Source: an uncultured Lachnospiraceae bacterium
GTDB taxonomy: Bacteria > Bacillota > Clostridia > Lachnospirales > Lachnospiraceae
Assembly: GCA_947630125.1 (NCBI GenBank)
Contig: CANRGO010000008.1
Span: 1-43,178 of the forward strand
Direction: 5' to 3'
Length of the DNA stretch: 43,178 nucleotides
Each line of letters starts with the position of its first letter. Position 1 is the first letter of the stretch. The notes beneath the pieces are model-generated. The model saw nothing but the letters and a program-made list of their open reading frames with translations, made no database searches and had not been told where the DNA came from. Positions 16,912 to 25,598 of the stretch are shown here, one piece after another. A program made the position numbers and the translations under genes.

Positions 16912-17577
16912 TTACGTAGTTTCTGATGTATCTGTTGTATCTGAGTTGTTTTGCTTTTCTTCTAATTTGTCAAATATTTTTCGAATAACCGTAGATGCCA
17001 TATATGCTGATAAGGAAAATCCCAAAAGTATATGAACTAAGATAAAAATATCCGAAATATACCAAGCCGCAAAAAGTATGATATTTGCCACATATAAAAG
17101 CAGTGTTTTTGGAAAATTCGAAACTGCAAGCAACAAACTATTGATGAATGTATTGATGATTGAATTATTATATCTTGCCAGAATTGGGAAGATATATACA
17201 AAAATAGTTACATAGATAATCACTAAGGCAATCAGCAAAAAGGTTGTGATATTTGTGGATGGCAGATAGCCAATTCGAAGTAAGTAAAAATCGATGCCCA
17301 GTGCTAATCCTAAGATTGTCATGATGACTCCAATAATTGCTCCTTGTCTAAAATTGTCCTTCATCGCTTTAAAGAAGCTTTTTGTTATATATCCATCCTC
17401 ACCTTTTACCATTTTCAACGTTACATAATACATTGCTGTTATGGACGGTCCTGCCGTGATAATCGGAATACAGCAAAGAATTGTTAAAATATTCAACCAT
17501 ATCAAATCTGCTACTCGATTTAAAAATGACATGACTGGTCCATCTAATTGAAAAAAATCTCTCATGTTTAAAACCAT
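16912..17577 (-). CDS. YesL-like (DUF624) membrane protein
   Basis: A 221-residue protein with about five hydrophobic segments. It begins with the family pattern RDFFQLDGPVMSFLNRVADL, IWLNILTILCCIPIITAGPS and AMYYVTLKMVKGEDGYITKS, all typical of YesL/DUF624 proteins. These are found beside CUT1 sugar importers and YesMN-type regulators in Firmicutes, and their biochemical role is unknown. It sits 7 bp after the HD-GYP gene and 37 bp before the GGDEF gene, so the three are probably one transcript. Start is at the first ATG or the ATG four codons later; the AAAGG site does not settle this. Confidence 0.85.
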   Translation of the reverse strand: MVLNMRDFFQLDGPVMSFLNRVADLIWLNILTILCCIPIITAGPSITAMYYVTLKMVKGEDGYITKSFFKAMKDNFRQGAIIGVIMTILGLALGIDFYLLRIGYLPSTNITTFLLIALVIIYVTIFVYIFPILARYNNSIINTFINSLLLAVSNFPKTLLLYVANIILFAAWYISDIFILVHILLGFSLSAYMASTVIRKIFDKLEEKQNNSDTTDTSETT

Positions 17578-17584
17578 ACCTTTC

Positions 17585-18838
17585 TTATTTTAACGAAAAT
17601 TTTTCTAATACAATTTCATATTGATGCTTGATAATATCCATCACATCTGAAATCTGCTCTTGTTTCTCTACAACTGTAAGCATGATTTCATCATAAAATA
17701 CCCCAAACAAATCAACCACTTCTCTGGAATATCGTTTTCTTTCAACTTCTTCTTTTAGTATAAAAAGCACCTGCTCTTTGGTTTTTACATCTCGATAAGG
17801 GCGTTTAGAAATAAGCGAAGTAACGGTATCCGCCACCTGCAAAATTTTCTCAAGGCGATTCATTTCAAATTCTCTTCTATTTTTAGGGTATCCACTGCCA
17901 TCCAATCTCTCGTGATGGCTTAATGCTATGGAAACAATTTCTGTTACAAATTTATCCCGAATTAAATCCTCTAAAACCAGCATATGTTTTCGAACCTGAC
18001 TAATTTCTACCTGATTTAATTTTCTCGGTGCCATTAAAATATCATTGGGCACGGTTATCATCCCAAGATCATGGAGAAGTGCCCCATAATGCAGATAATC
18101 CACCTCAGTTTTTATCAGACCCATTCGTTCAGCAACTTCTTCACAAATACTCATGGTACATACAGTATCCATAACTAACTGCATATTTTGAAGTCCCGCT
18201 AAATAGAGCAAGAACTCAACGTACTGGTGCTTTTCCTCATTGGTAAATACTAAATATCCAAATATCTGCTCTAACTCGTCAAGGTATAAATCATCCCTTA
18301 ATACAGCAAGGATGGGTTCTGTTTTAATCACTGTATATGCGATATCCAATGCTTCAGGCGCAAATTTTGTGTTACGATACTTTTCAAATGTAGCTGGATC
18401 AAATTTATCTCCTAAAGCTTTGTTATAAATCACAATTTTTTCAGCCAGATTTAAATAAGCAGTAATTGTCTTGTAGGAGAAATTAATCCTTGATAAAAAT
18501 GACCAGTCTGTATGATGATATAACAAGATTTTACTTCTTTCCCCAAAAGGTGACGCGTACTTTAGAAACAAGTATCCACCAATAGCATGTGGAAGTGGTT
18601 CTTTAAATTCAAAGTGAAGCAAATCTTTTTCTGCATCGGACTGAAGAGCTCCAACATCATGAAACATTGCAAGCAAGGCAAATTCCGCAATTTCATATTT
18701 CTCAAAGCCACCCTTTTTTTCCAACATACGAGATAAAAAGTAGGCTACTTTCATCTGATGGGAATGAATCCTTGGATTCATTAGTTTTAATAACTGCGCC
18801 ATCAACTGACTAATATTCTTACTGCTGATATAATCCAT
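17585..18838 (-). CDS. HD-GYP domain protein, probable c-di-GMP phosphodiesterase
   Basis: A 417-residue cytoplasmic protein with two HD-type halves. The N-terminal half has HQMKVAYFLSRML and FALLAMFHDVGAL. The C-terminal half is the catalytic HD-GYP type: YGALLHDLGMITVPNDIL, then SHHERLDGSGYPKN, the hallmark HHExxDGxGYP. The metal-binding HD and HH pairs are intact, so hydrolysis of c-di-GMP is expected. No receiver or membrane segment is visible. GAGGGAGG lies about 5 bp before the ATG. It is upstream of the YesL-like gene and the broken GGDEF cyclase, suggesting paired synthesis and breakdown of c-di-GMP. Confidence 0.9.
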   Translation of the reverse strand: MDYISSKNISQLMAQLLKLMNPRIHSHQMKVAYFLSRMLEKKGGFEKYEIAEFALLAMFHDVGALQSDAEKDLLHFEFKEPLPHAIGGYLFLKYASPFGERSKILLYHHTDWSFLSRINFSYKTITAYLNLAEKIVIYNKALGDKFDPATFEKYRNTKFAPEALDIAYTVIKTEPILAVLRDDLYLDELEQIFGYLVFTNEEKHQYVEFLLYLAGLQNMQLVMDTVCTMSICEEVAERMGLIKTEVDYLHYGALLHDLGMITVPNDILMAPRKLNQVEISQVRKHMLVLEDLIRDKFVTEIVSIALSHHERLDGSGYPKNRREFEMNRLEKILQVADTVTSLISKRPYRDVKTKEQVLFILKEEVERKRYSREVVDLFGVFYDEIMLTVVEKQEQISDVMDIIKHQYEIVLEKFSLK

Positions 18839-18851
18839 GGTTCCTCCCTCT

Positions 18852-18900
18852 GTATGAAAACATACTTCGAACTATTTTATTTGCATTTACAAATAAAATA
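18852..18900 (-). repeat. Two inverted repeats between the GNAT and HD-GYP genes
   Basis: TATTTTATTTG (18873-18883) and CAAATAAAATA (18890-18900) form a perfect 11-bp AU-only hairpin over the GNAT stop codon. GTATG-AAAA-CATAC (18852-18865) forms a second short hairpin just before the ribosome binding site of the HD-GYP gene. Neither is followed by a T run, so a terminator is unlikely; they may affect mRNA stability or translation. Confidence 0.55.
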
Positions 18901-19372
18901 TCATGGGTGTATAACGAATCCCTTCACTGGTAGCTTCCGCTCCAGTAGCACGAAATCCTAAGGTTTCATAGAATTTTATTCCGTAGGGTGAAGCATTGAC
19001 TGTCATTTGATCTGCGCCATACTCTGTGAGCAAATAGTGCCTGGCAAACTCAATGAGTCTTCGACCAACGCCTCTTCGATGAAATGATGGATCGACAAAA
19101 AGCAATGATATATGAGTGTTATTTCTTAGACCAATCATCCCAATAATGGTATTCTCATATAAAGCGACCATCACTTGATAACTCCCTGCTTTATACATAC
19201 GAAACAAGGTATTATCTGTTATAAAGTTACGGAAACTTTCTACCCCTTCTTCTTCATAATCGCATGCCTCAAATTCAAGAAAAACTTTCCAAACAAGAGC
19301 AATAATGTCTGTCCATTCATCCTGATAAGCATTTCGAATCAGAACTTCCTCTATCTTCATTTCATTATACAT
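18887..19372 (-). CDS. GNAT-family N-acetyltransferase
   Basis: A 161-residue acetyl-CoA-dependent acyltransferase. The acetyl-CoA-binding motif A is LLFVDPSFHRRGVGRRLIEF, followed by motif B, ASPYGIKFYETLGFRATG, which ends the fold. The substrate cannot be told. No ribosome binding site is seen before the first ATG or the ATG four codons later, so the start is uncertain. GAGGAAG within the first codons leaves open a slightly later non-ATG start. It stands between metG (downstream on the other side, separated by a terminator) and the HD-GYP gene. Confidence 0.87.
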   Translation of the reverse strand: MYNEMKIEEVLIRNAYQDEWTDIIALVWKVFLEFEACDYEEEGVESFRNFITDNTLFRMYKAGSYQVMVALYENTIIGMIGLRNNTHISLLFVDPSFHRRGVGRRLIEFARHYLLTEYGADQMTVNASPYGIKFYETLGFRATGAEATSEGIRYTPMIFYL

Positions 19373-19512
19373 TTTACAAGAACAGCACTCTCATTATAAA
19401 CAAATCTTTTCAGATATACTAGTACTTTTGCACTGTTTTTATAATTTCTCCTATATTTTTTATGGTAAAATTGTAGTTTCCCTCATTCTTAACAGTATTA
19501 TACTACAGATAT

Positions 19513-19543
19513 AAAAAAAGGGTGTAAGATTTTTCTTACACCC
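19513..19543 (-). terminator. Terminator of metG
   Basis: The 10-bp stem GGGTGTAAGA (19520-19529) with its complement (19534-19543) has a 4-nt loop and is followed on the minus strand by a run of Ts. The A run on the other side could make it bidirectional. The remaining 19373-19512 interval is AT-rich; I see no gene in it, only a possible GNAT promoter. Confidence 0.88.
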
Positions 19544-19576
19544 TTTTTCTTATAGATAACTAATTTAGCAACAAAT

Positions 19577-21547
19577 TTAGCAAATTTCTGCTCCAGCAGG
19601 CATGGTCTTTTCAGGAACCATTAGTGCAAGGTTACCCTCTGCATCTTCCGCGCACAAAAGCATTCCTTCCGAAACAATACCAGCAAGTGTAGCAGGTTTT
19701 AAATTCACCAACACCATTACTTTTTTTCCAACCATTTCTTCAGCACTATAGTACTGTTTGATTCCAGAAACGATTTGTTTTACCTGGCTTCCTATTTTTA
19801 CCTGTGAGCAAAGAAGTTTTTTTGATTTTTTAACTTCTTCACATGAAATAATTTCTCCTACCTGAAACTGCAACTTTGAAAAATCATCATAGGAAATCTC
19901 CTCTTTCGCTTCAAGGTCTATTCCATCTTCTTGCTTCTCTTCTACTATCTCTGCACTTACTTGTGGATTTCTATCTGCAAACATGGTTTCTACCTGTGCA
20001 AGCACTTCCTTTACATCGAGTCTCATAAATAAAATTTCTGCAGTTTCTGTAACTTTCGTATTGTCTGGATATAGACCAAACTGTGTTGTATCATCGAAAT
20101 TTCTTGTTGTTGTATTCAGCTGTTGCAATATTTTCTCAGAAGTTCTTGGCATAAAAGGTTCTAAAAGAGTAGCTCCTATAGCAATTCCTTCTACCAAATT
20201 ATACAACACCTCACTAAGACGGTCATGTTTTGCTTCATCTTTCGCAAGAATCCAAGGTTCTGTTTCATCAATATACTTATTACAACGTTTAAATAACACA
20301 AAAATTTCAGTTAGCGTATCTGCAACTTTCAAGTGGTCCATCTTAGAACGTACTTTTGACAGTACATTACAAGCTACCTGCTTCAGGTCCTCATCTACAG
20401 CCTCTGTAACACCTGTTCTTTTTACAATACCATCAAAATACTTATTACTCATAGAAATGGTACGATTTACAAGATTTCCGAGAGTGTTTGCTAAGTCTGA
20501 GTTAATTCGTTCTACCAAAAGTTCCCAACTAATCACACCATCATTTTCAAAAGGCATCTCATGCAACACAAAATAACGCACTGCATCTACTCCAAAAAAA
20601 TGAACCAAATCATCCACATAAATCACATTACCCTTAGATTTACTCATTTTTCCATCACCTTGTAATAACCAAGGATGTCCAAATACCTGCTTTGGCAAAG
20701 GCTCATCGAGAGCCATTAAAAATATTGGCCAGTAAATGGTATGAAAACGTATGATGTCTTTCCCAATCAAATGTAAATCTGCTGGCCACAACTTGTTATA
20801 TTGTTCACTGCTGTTACCGTCTGCATCATAACCAATTCCTGTAATATAATTGGTTAAAGCATCCAGCCATACATAAACCACATGTCTGGAATCAAAATCA
20901 ACAGGGATACCCCATTTAAAAGAAGTACGACTAACACAAAGGTCCTGCAGACCAGGCAAAAGGAAATTATTCATCATTTCATTTTTACGAGAAACTGGCT
21001 GTATAAATTCTGGATGTGTATTGATATGCTCAATTAGACGATCTGCATACTTACTCATTTTGAAAAAGTAAGCTTCTTCTTTGGCGGGTTTTACATCTCT
21101 TCCACAGTCAGGGCACTTTCCATCTTTTAATTGAGACTCTGTCCAAAAAGACTCACAAGGAGTACAATAAAGTCCTTCATAAGATCCTTTATAAATATCT
21201 CCTTTATCATATAGGCGCTTAAAAATCTTTTGCACCTGCTTTTCATGAACTTCATCTGTTGTACGAATAAAGTAATCATAGGAAGTATCCATCAAATCAA
21301 ATAAATCACGAATTGTTTTTGCCACATCATCTACAAATTGTTTCGGTGTCAAGCCTGCTTCCTGTGCTTTTAGTTCAATCTTCTGTCCATGTTCATCGGT
21401 ACCTGTTTGAAAAAAAACATCGTACCCTTCTTTTCTTTTATAACGAGCTATACTATCAGCCAGCACAATTTCATAACTATTTCCAATGTGTGGTTTTCCA
21501 GACGTATATGCTATGGCTGTCGTAATATAATATTTGGGTTTACTCAT
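19577..21547 (-). CDS. metG: Methionyl-tRNA synthetase with C-terminal tRNA-binding domain
   Basis: It charges tRNA-Met. The 656-residue class I synthetase has IAYTSGKPHIGNSYEIVLAD (HIGN version of the HIGH motif), the zinc cysteines CTPCESFW..CPDCGRD at about 128-150, KMSKSKGN as the KMSKS loop, and a helical anticodon-binding domain. The C-terminal 100 residues are an EMAPII/Trbp111-like tRNA-binding domain (LQFQVGEIISCEEVKKSKKL to the end). Length and order are normal for this MetRS class. AGGAG lies 7 bp before the ATG. No T-box leader is visible in the 77-bp gap upstream. A long open frame on the other strand inside this gene is a shadow. Confidence 0.97.
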   Translation of the reverse strand: MSKPKYYITTAIAYTSGKPHIGNSYEIVLADSIARYKRKEGYDVFFQTGTDEHGQKIELKAQEAGLTPKQFVDDVAKTIRDLFDLMDTSYDYFIRTTDEVHEKQVQKIFKRLYDKGDIYKGSYEGLYCTPCESFWTESQLKDGKCPDCGRDVKPAKEEAYFFKMSKYADRLIEHINTHPEFIQPVSRKNEMMNNFLLPGLQDLCVSRTSFKWGIPVDFDSRHVVYVWLDALTNYITGIGYDADGNSSEQYNKLWPADLHLIGKDIIRFHTIYWPIFLMALDEPLPKQVFGHPWLLQGDGKMSKSKGNVIYVDDLVHFFGVDAVRYFVLHEMPFENDGVISWELLVERINSDLANTLGNLVNRTISMSNKYFDGIVKRTGVTEAVDEDLKQVACNVLSKVRSKMDHLKVADTLTEIFVLFKRCNKYIDETEPWILAKDEAKHDRLSEVLYNLVEGIAIGATLLEPFMPRTSEKILQQLNTTTRNFDDTTQFGLYPDNTKVTETAEILFMRLDVKEVLAQVETMFADRNPQVSAEIVEEKQEDGIDLEAKEEISYDDFSKLQFQVGEIISCEEVKKSKKLLCSQVKIGSQVKQIVSGIKQYYSAEEMVGKKVMVLVNLKPATLAGIVSEGMLLCAEDAEGNLALMVPEKTMPAGAEIC

Positions 21548-21624
21548 ATAAAAACTCCTGTCTGTCCTGTTTTAGACTTGTATTTACTAACATTTACTTA
21601 ATGAAAAGATTATCACAAGGATTT

Positions 21625-22611
21625 TTATCTGTCAATTTGAATAGCCTTCTCTAAGACAGCTTTCAGTGAGTGAAACTGTCTGCGATACATAGAGGTTGAA
21701 AAGAATAGAATCGATACAAGCGATAAAAATAGTAGCATTGGAATCTCAAACGCAGATCCTAAGATATGCTCTTTTATAAGTTCTCTGTAAAACAATACCA
21801 CATAGGTATGACTTAGATATAACGGAAGGGTATCAACACCTAAGGATGTCAGCATGTTTTTCTTGCTTGGTACAAGCCTAATTACCATTACTCCAAAAAC
21901 AAAAGCAAAACCTCCCGCCAGTAAGTAAAAAATAATTCCCTTCCATATAGAAGAAACGTCATGCAAAAGTAATTGATGCTGAAGAAGTTTTGTTAACACA
22001 GAATAAGAAAGAATACCATTTCGAATGACTAGATAAAAACCTAGATACCCAAACACCAGAATCCCTGCTGCTAATAACCAGGGAATTTTTTGTATTTTTT
22101 TGATTTTCTCTTCTGTAGCTAAGTAACCCAATAAAAAATAGAAGAAGAAGCCGAGCATCCTTTGTATATCAAACACATGATCCAGATTAGAAAAAGCCAT
22201 AACTCCAATGGACAATGCCACTGAAATTAGGAGTAAATATCGAACTTTGACCAAGTCTTTTAACAATATCCGATAAACAAAAATACAGAGCAAATACCAT
22301 AATCCAAATCCTGGTTCCAATACATTACTTAGGTAATAGGAATCATCAAAGACGATATATTTTGTCATTGTCCAAATAAATTGGGCTGCCATAAATAAAA
22401 ACAGATATTCTGTAACTGCTTTGTCCCGTATTCGGTCCAGATTTTTACTTAAATACCCAGAAACAAATAAAAACAAAGGCATATGAAAACTATAGATAAA
22501 GGCAATCAAGCTCCGGTAAAACGGATTCTTTGTACTACCAAAATGTCCCACCACTACAAGAACTATGAGGATTGCTTTCAGGTTATCGATTTGAATATTC
22601 TTTTCTTTCAT
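21625..22611 (-). CDS. Acyltransferase family 3 membrane protein
   Basis: A 328-residue, roughly ten-helix membrane O-acyltransferase that would acetylate an extracellular polymer or sugar. The family start is clear: IDNLKAILIVLVVVGHFGS (active-site-region His), then SFHMPLFLFVSGYL. Downstream helices such as MLGFFFYFLLGYLATEEKIK and LGVDTLPLYLSHTYVVLFYR fit the family. GGGAGA lies upstream of the ATG. A near-consensus promoter overlapping the terminator of the sugar importer drives it. It may be co-transcribed with metG, 77 bp downstream. Substrate unknown. Confidence 0.87.
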   Translation of the reverse strand: MKEKNIQIDNLKAILIVLVVVGHFGSTKNPFYRSLIAFIYSFHMPLFLFVSGYLSKNLDRIRDKAVTEYLFLFMAAQFIWTMTKYIVFDDSYYLSNVLEPGFGLWYLLCIFVYRILLKDLVKVRYLLLISVALSIGVMAFSNLDHVFDIQRMLGFFFYFLLGYLATEEKIKKIQKIPWLLAAGILVFGYLGFYLVIRNGILSYSVLTKLLQHQLLLHDVSSIWKGIIFYLLAGGFAFVFGVMVIRLVPSKKNMLTSLGVDTLPLYLSHTYVVLFYRELIKEHILGSAFEIPMLLFLSLVSILFFSTSMYRRQFHSLKAVLEKAIQIDR

Positions 22612-22649
22612 AAACTACAAATTCTCCCACTAAAAATAACATGACTTTC

Positions 22650-22677
22650 ATTATAACCCGAAAAAAACAGCTGTCAA
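22650..22677 (-). promoter_or_regulatory. Promoter of the acyltransferase gene, overlapping a terminator
   Basis: On the minus strand a perfect TTGACA (22677-22672) and a perfect TATAAT (22655-22650) are 16 bp apart. The -35 lies in the 3' arm of the importer-operon terminator and the terminator T run forms the spacer. Confidence 0.72.
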
Positions 22678-22700
22678 CTTTTTTAAGTCAAACAGCTGTT
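22661..22700 (-). terminator. Terminator of the MmsAB importer operon
   Basis: On the minus strand AACAGCTGT (22700-22692) pairs with ACAGCTGTT (22674-22666). The stem continues inward through TTGACTT/AAGTTGA with G-U pairs, giving about 16 bp, and is followed by a T run. It lies 32 bp after the permease stop codon. Confidence 0.88.
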
Positions 22701-22732
22701 CATATCAAGATTCTTTTCAAAAGTTAAGGGGA

Positions 22733-23944
22733 TTATCTACCTTTTTTACGGGTACGTACGTCAAATGCTACTGCTACGATAAAAATAATACCTTTTACAA
22801 TATACTGATAGGAAACGTCAACTCCCATTAAATTCATACCATTGGTTAATGACATAATTACCAATACACCGATGATGGTATTGGTAACCTTACCGATACC
22901 TCCACTCACTGCGGTACCACCAATATAGGAAGAAGCAATGGCATCAAGTTCAAATCCAAGTCCTGCTGCTGGAGTTGCTGACTGAAGTCTGGATGTATAA
23001 AGAACTCCGGCAAGGGCTGCAAGAGCACTCATGGAACAAAAAGCAAATAAGGTAACTGCTTTTACATCAACGCCTGATAATTCTGCTGCCTGGTCATTGC
23101 CACCAATTCCATAAATATAACGTCCAAGTTTTGTTTTATTTAACATAAAGTTATAGATTAACAGAACTATAGCTACAATGATAGCTGTCCAAGGAATACC
23201 ACTGTATTTTGCAAGAACAACGATAATCGTCATGATGATTGCTGTAACAAATACTAAAGATACCAAAAACATTGGCATGCTTAATACTTTAAAATTATAT
23301 TTCAAACGATTTCTTCTTGCTTTTAACTGTGAAAATATTACAAGGGCTACAGCAATAACACCAATTACCACAGTCAAAACATGAATTCCCATATCAAGTC
23401 CTGGGATATCAGGTATAAATCCGTTTGATAATGCATTAAAAGTTGCGTCTGGTATAATAATAGTTCCCGTTTTTTGAAGTGTTAAACTTAGCAATCCACG
23501 GAAGATAAACATACCCGCTAAGGTTGTAACAAAGGCTGGAACACCAACTCGAGTTACCAGGATTCCCTGATATAAACCGATTAACAAACCAACAATCAAT
23601 ACAAGCAAAATGGTAAACCATACATTGACCTTTAACTGGGTGAGTATAATTGCAGCTACAGCTCCTGAAAAACCTGCCACATAACCAACAGATAAATCAA
23701 TGTGTTTTAAAATCAGAATCAACGTCATACCAATTGCTAAAACAGCTACATAGCCTGACTGATTAATTAAATTCGATAAATTTCTTGCGGTTATAAAAGA
23801 ACCATTTGTTTTCCAGGTAAAGAATATCATAATAATTACCAGGGCAATATACATCATATAATCACGTACATTTGCTTTTAATAAATGTAAAAATTCACTT
23901 CCAATGTTTTTTTCGGATGATTTTTTTACTTGCTTCGTTTCCAT
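22733..23944 (-). CDS. mmsB: Multiple-monosaccharide ABC importer, permease (MmsB/GguB type)
   Basis: A 403-residue integral membrane subunit of a CUT2 sugar importer. Its ten or so helices include IALVIIMIFFTWKTNGSFIT, NLINQSGYVAVLAIGMTLIL and the substrate-path signature KHIDLSVGYVAGFSGAVAA, a hallmark of this family. Also seen is the EAA-like AELSGVDVKAVTLFAFCSMS near the C-terminus. The length and the ARNLSNLINQSGYVAVLAIG sequence point to the GguB/MmsB branch, which imports arabinose, galactose, glucose or xylose with a ChvE-type binding protein. It follows mmsA by 11 bp and ends the operon. Confidence 0.92.
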   Translation of the reverse strand: METKQVKKSSEKNIGSEFLHLLKANVRDYMMYIALVIIMIFFTWKTNGSFITARNLSNLINQSGYVAVLAIGMTLILILKHIDLSVGYVAGFSGAVAAIILTQLKVNVWFTILLVLIVGLLIGLYQGILVTRVGVPAFVTTLAGMFIFRGLLSLTLQKTGTIIIPDATFNALSNGFIPDIPGLDMGIHVLTVVIGVIAVALVIFSQLKARRNRLKYNFKVLSMPMFLVSLVFVTAIIMTIIVVLAKYSGIPWTAIIVAIVLLIYNFMLNKTKLGRYIYGIGGNDQAAELSGVDVKAVTLFAFCSMSALAALAGVLYTSRLQSATPAAGLGFELDAIASSYIGGTAVSGGIGKVTNTIIGVLVIMSLTNGMNLMGVDVSYQYIVKGIIFIVAVAFDVRTRKKGR

Positions 23945-23955
23945 GTTAGGACCTC

Positions 23956-25482
23956 CTATGATTTAACAGCCATAGCCATTACTTTTTCTTCATTGGCATC
24001 TTCTGCCAAAAGTTCACCTGTAATTGTACCTTCTGACATAACATAGAGTCTGTCACTCATACCAAGTACTTCCGGTAATTCGGATGAAATCATAATAATA
24101 CTCATCCCTTGTTCCACCAACTTATTCATCAGGGAATAGATTTCAAACTTTGCACCAACATCAATTCCTCTTGTAGGTTCATCTAAAATTAAAACCTGAG
24201 GTTTTACAAACATCCATTTTGCAAGCTGAACCTTCTGTTGATTTCCACCAGAAAGATTACCAACCTTCTGCATAATAGAAGGGGCTTTGATATTGATGGA
24301 ATTTTTAAATTCATTGGCAATGGTAATTTCTTCATTTTCGTTGATAACCAAACCATTGGTAAGTTTATCAAGATTCGATATAGAGATGTTATATTTAATA
24401 TCCCGAATTAAAACAAGTCCATTTCCTTTTCGATCCTCTGTTACATAAGCAATTCCTGCTTTAATGGCTGCTTTTGGATTTTTAAATGATTTCTTTTCAC
24501 CATTTAAAAGAACCTCACCACTTTTTAATTTATACTTTTTAGAATTTCCAAAAATACTAAGAGCAAGTTCTGTACGTCCAGCTCCCATAAGACCCTGAAG
24601 TCCAACGATTTCACCTTTACGTACATTAATGTTTACATTATGAAGAATGTCTCTACCCTTTACAGGATCTTCCACTGTCCAGTCTTTGATTTCCAGACAA
24701 ACATCTCCAAATTTCTTGTTTTCTCTCTTTGGATATATATTATCAATTTCTCGACCAACCATGTTCTTAATAATTTCAGCTTCCGTGATTGCCTTTTTCT
24801 CAGCATCCAGAGAGCAGATGGTTGCACCATCTCGAAGTACCGTAATGGTATCCGCAATTGCAATAATCTCTTTTAATTTATGGGAAATCATAATACAGGT
24901 GACACCATGAGTTTTGAGTTCTTTGATAATTCGCAAAAGATTCTCACTATCATCCTCATTTAAGGCAGCCGTTGGTTCATCCAAAATAAGAACCTTAACA
25001 TTTTTACTAAGAGCTTTTGCAATCTCTACCAGCTGTTGATTACCCACACCTAAATCCTTGACTTTTGTGGATGGGTCTATTTTTAAACCAACTTTTTCCA
25101 ACATTTTTGTAGCCTGGGATATGGTTTCATTCCAATCTATGGTCATTCCATTCATAATTTCATGACCAAAAAATATGTTCTCGTAAATACTTAGTTCCGG
25201 TACTAATGCAAGTTCCTGATATATAATTACAATTCCTTTGTCTTCACTATCTGCTATGGACTGGAATCGTTGAATTTGATTTTCAAAGATAATATCTCCG
25301 GTATAAGTGCCGTGACGATATACACCAGATAAAACCTTCATCAAGGTAGATTTCCCTGCTCCGTTTTCACCAACCAGGCAGTGAATTTCACCACGTTCTA
25401 CTTTAAAATTAACATCATTTAGCGCTTTTACCCCGGGAAACACTTTTGTGATATTTTTCATTTCCAATATACAATCACTCAT
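23956..25482 (-). CDS. mmsA: Multiple-monosaccharide ABC importer, double ATPase (MmsA/GguA type)
   Basis: A 508-residue tandem ATPase. Domain 1 has Walker A GENGAGKST, signature LGVGNQQLVEIAKAL and Walker B VLILDEPTAALNED. Domain 2 has the degenerate A-loop GLMGAGRTE, signature LSGGNQQKVQLAKWM and Walker B VLILDEPTRGIDVGAKFE, as in all CUT2 sugar ATPases. The longest frame opens 16 codons earlier (25530), but AGGAGG lies 7 bp before the ATG at 25482, which I take as the start (MSDCILEMKNITKVFPG). It is separated from the binding-protein gene by a 116-bp gap containing a strong hairpin, so it is likely expressed at a lower level. Confidence 0.94.
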   Translation of the reverse strand: MSDCILEMKNITKVFPGVKALNDVNFKVERGEIHCLVGENGAGKSTLMKVLSGVYRHGTYTGDIIFENQIQRFQSIADSEDKGIVIIYQELALVPELSIYENIFFGHEIMNGMTIDWNETISQATKMLEKVGLKIDPSTKVKDLGVGNQQLVEIAKALSKNVKVLILDEPTAALNEDDSENLLRIIKELKTHGVTCIMISHKLKEIIAIADTITVLRDGATICSLDAEKKAITEAEIIKNMVGREIDNIYPKRENKKFGDVCLEIKDWTVEDPVKGRDILHNVNINVRKGEIVGLQGLMGAGRTELALSIFGNSKKYKLKSGEVLLNGEKKSFKNPKAAIKAGIAYVTEDRKGNGLVLIRDIKYNISISNLDKLTNGLVINENEEITIANEFKNSINIKAPSIMQKVGNLSGGNQQKVQLAKWMFVKPQVLILDEPTRGIDVGAKFEIYSLMNKLVEQGMSIIMISSELPEVLGMSDRLYVMSEGTITGELLAEDANEEKVMAMAVKS

Positions 25483-25544
25483 GAATCTGCCTCCTTTTAT
25501 TGATAGGGTGCCAGCCGTCCAAAACACCAACCCCTATTTGTATA

Positions 25545-25575
25545 AGGTCGACTTTTCACACGGAAAAGCCGACCT
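25545..25575 (-). promoter_or_regulatory. Intercistronic hairpin between binding-protein and ATPase genes
   Basis: On the minus strand AGGTCGGCTTTTC (25575-25563) pairs with GAAAAGTCGACCT (25557-25545), 13 bp with one G-U, and a 5-nt loop. No T run follows. Such hairpins typically stabilise the upstream binding-protein mRNA and lower read-through into the ATPase and permease genes. Confidence 0.75.
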
Positions 25576-25598
25576 ATTTTTATTTCATTTACTTCCTA

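Noticed and set aside
18852-18900. Rho-independent terminator after the GNAT gene
   Set aside because: The hairpins are AU-only or very short and lack a following T run.
19983-20576. 197-codon open frame opposite metG
   Set aside because: It is antisense to the anticodon-binding part of metG and has serine-rich, low-complexity composition with no ribosome binding site; a shadow of the real gene.
21548-21624. T-box riboswitch before metG
   Set aside because: The gap is only 77 bp and lacks the T-box sequence and a terminator/antiterminator pair.
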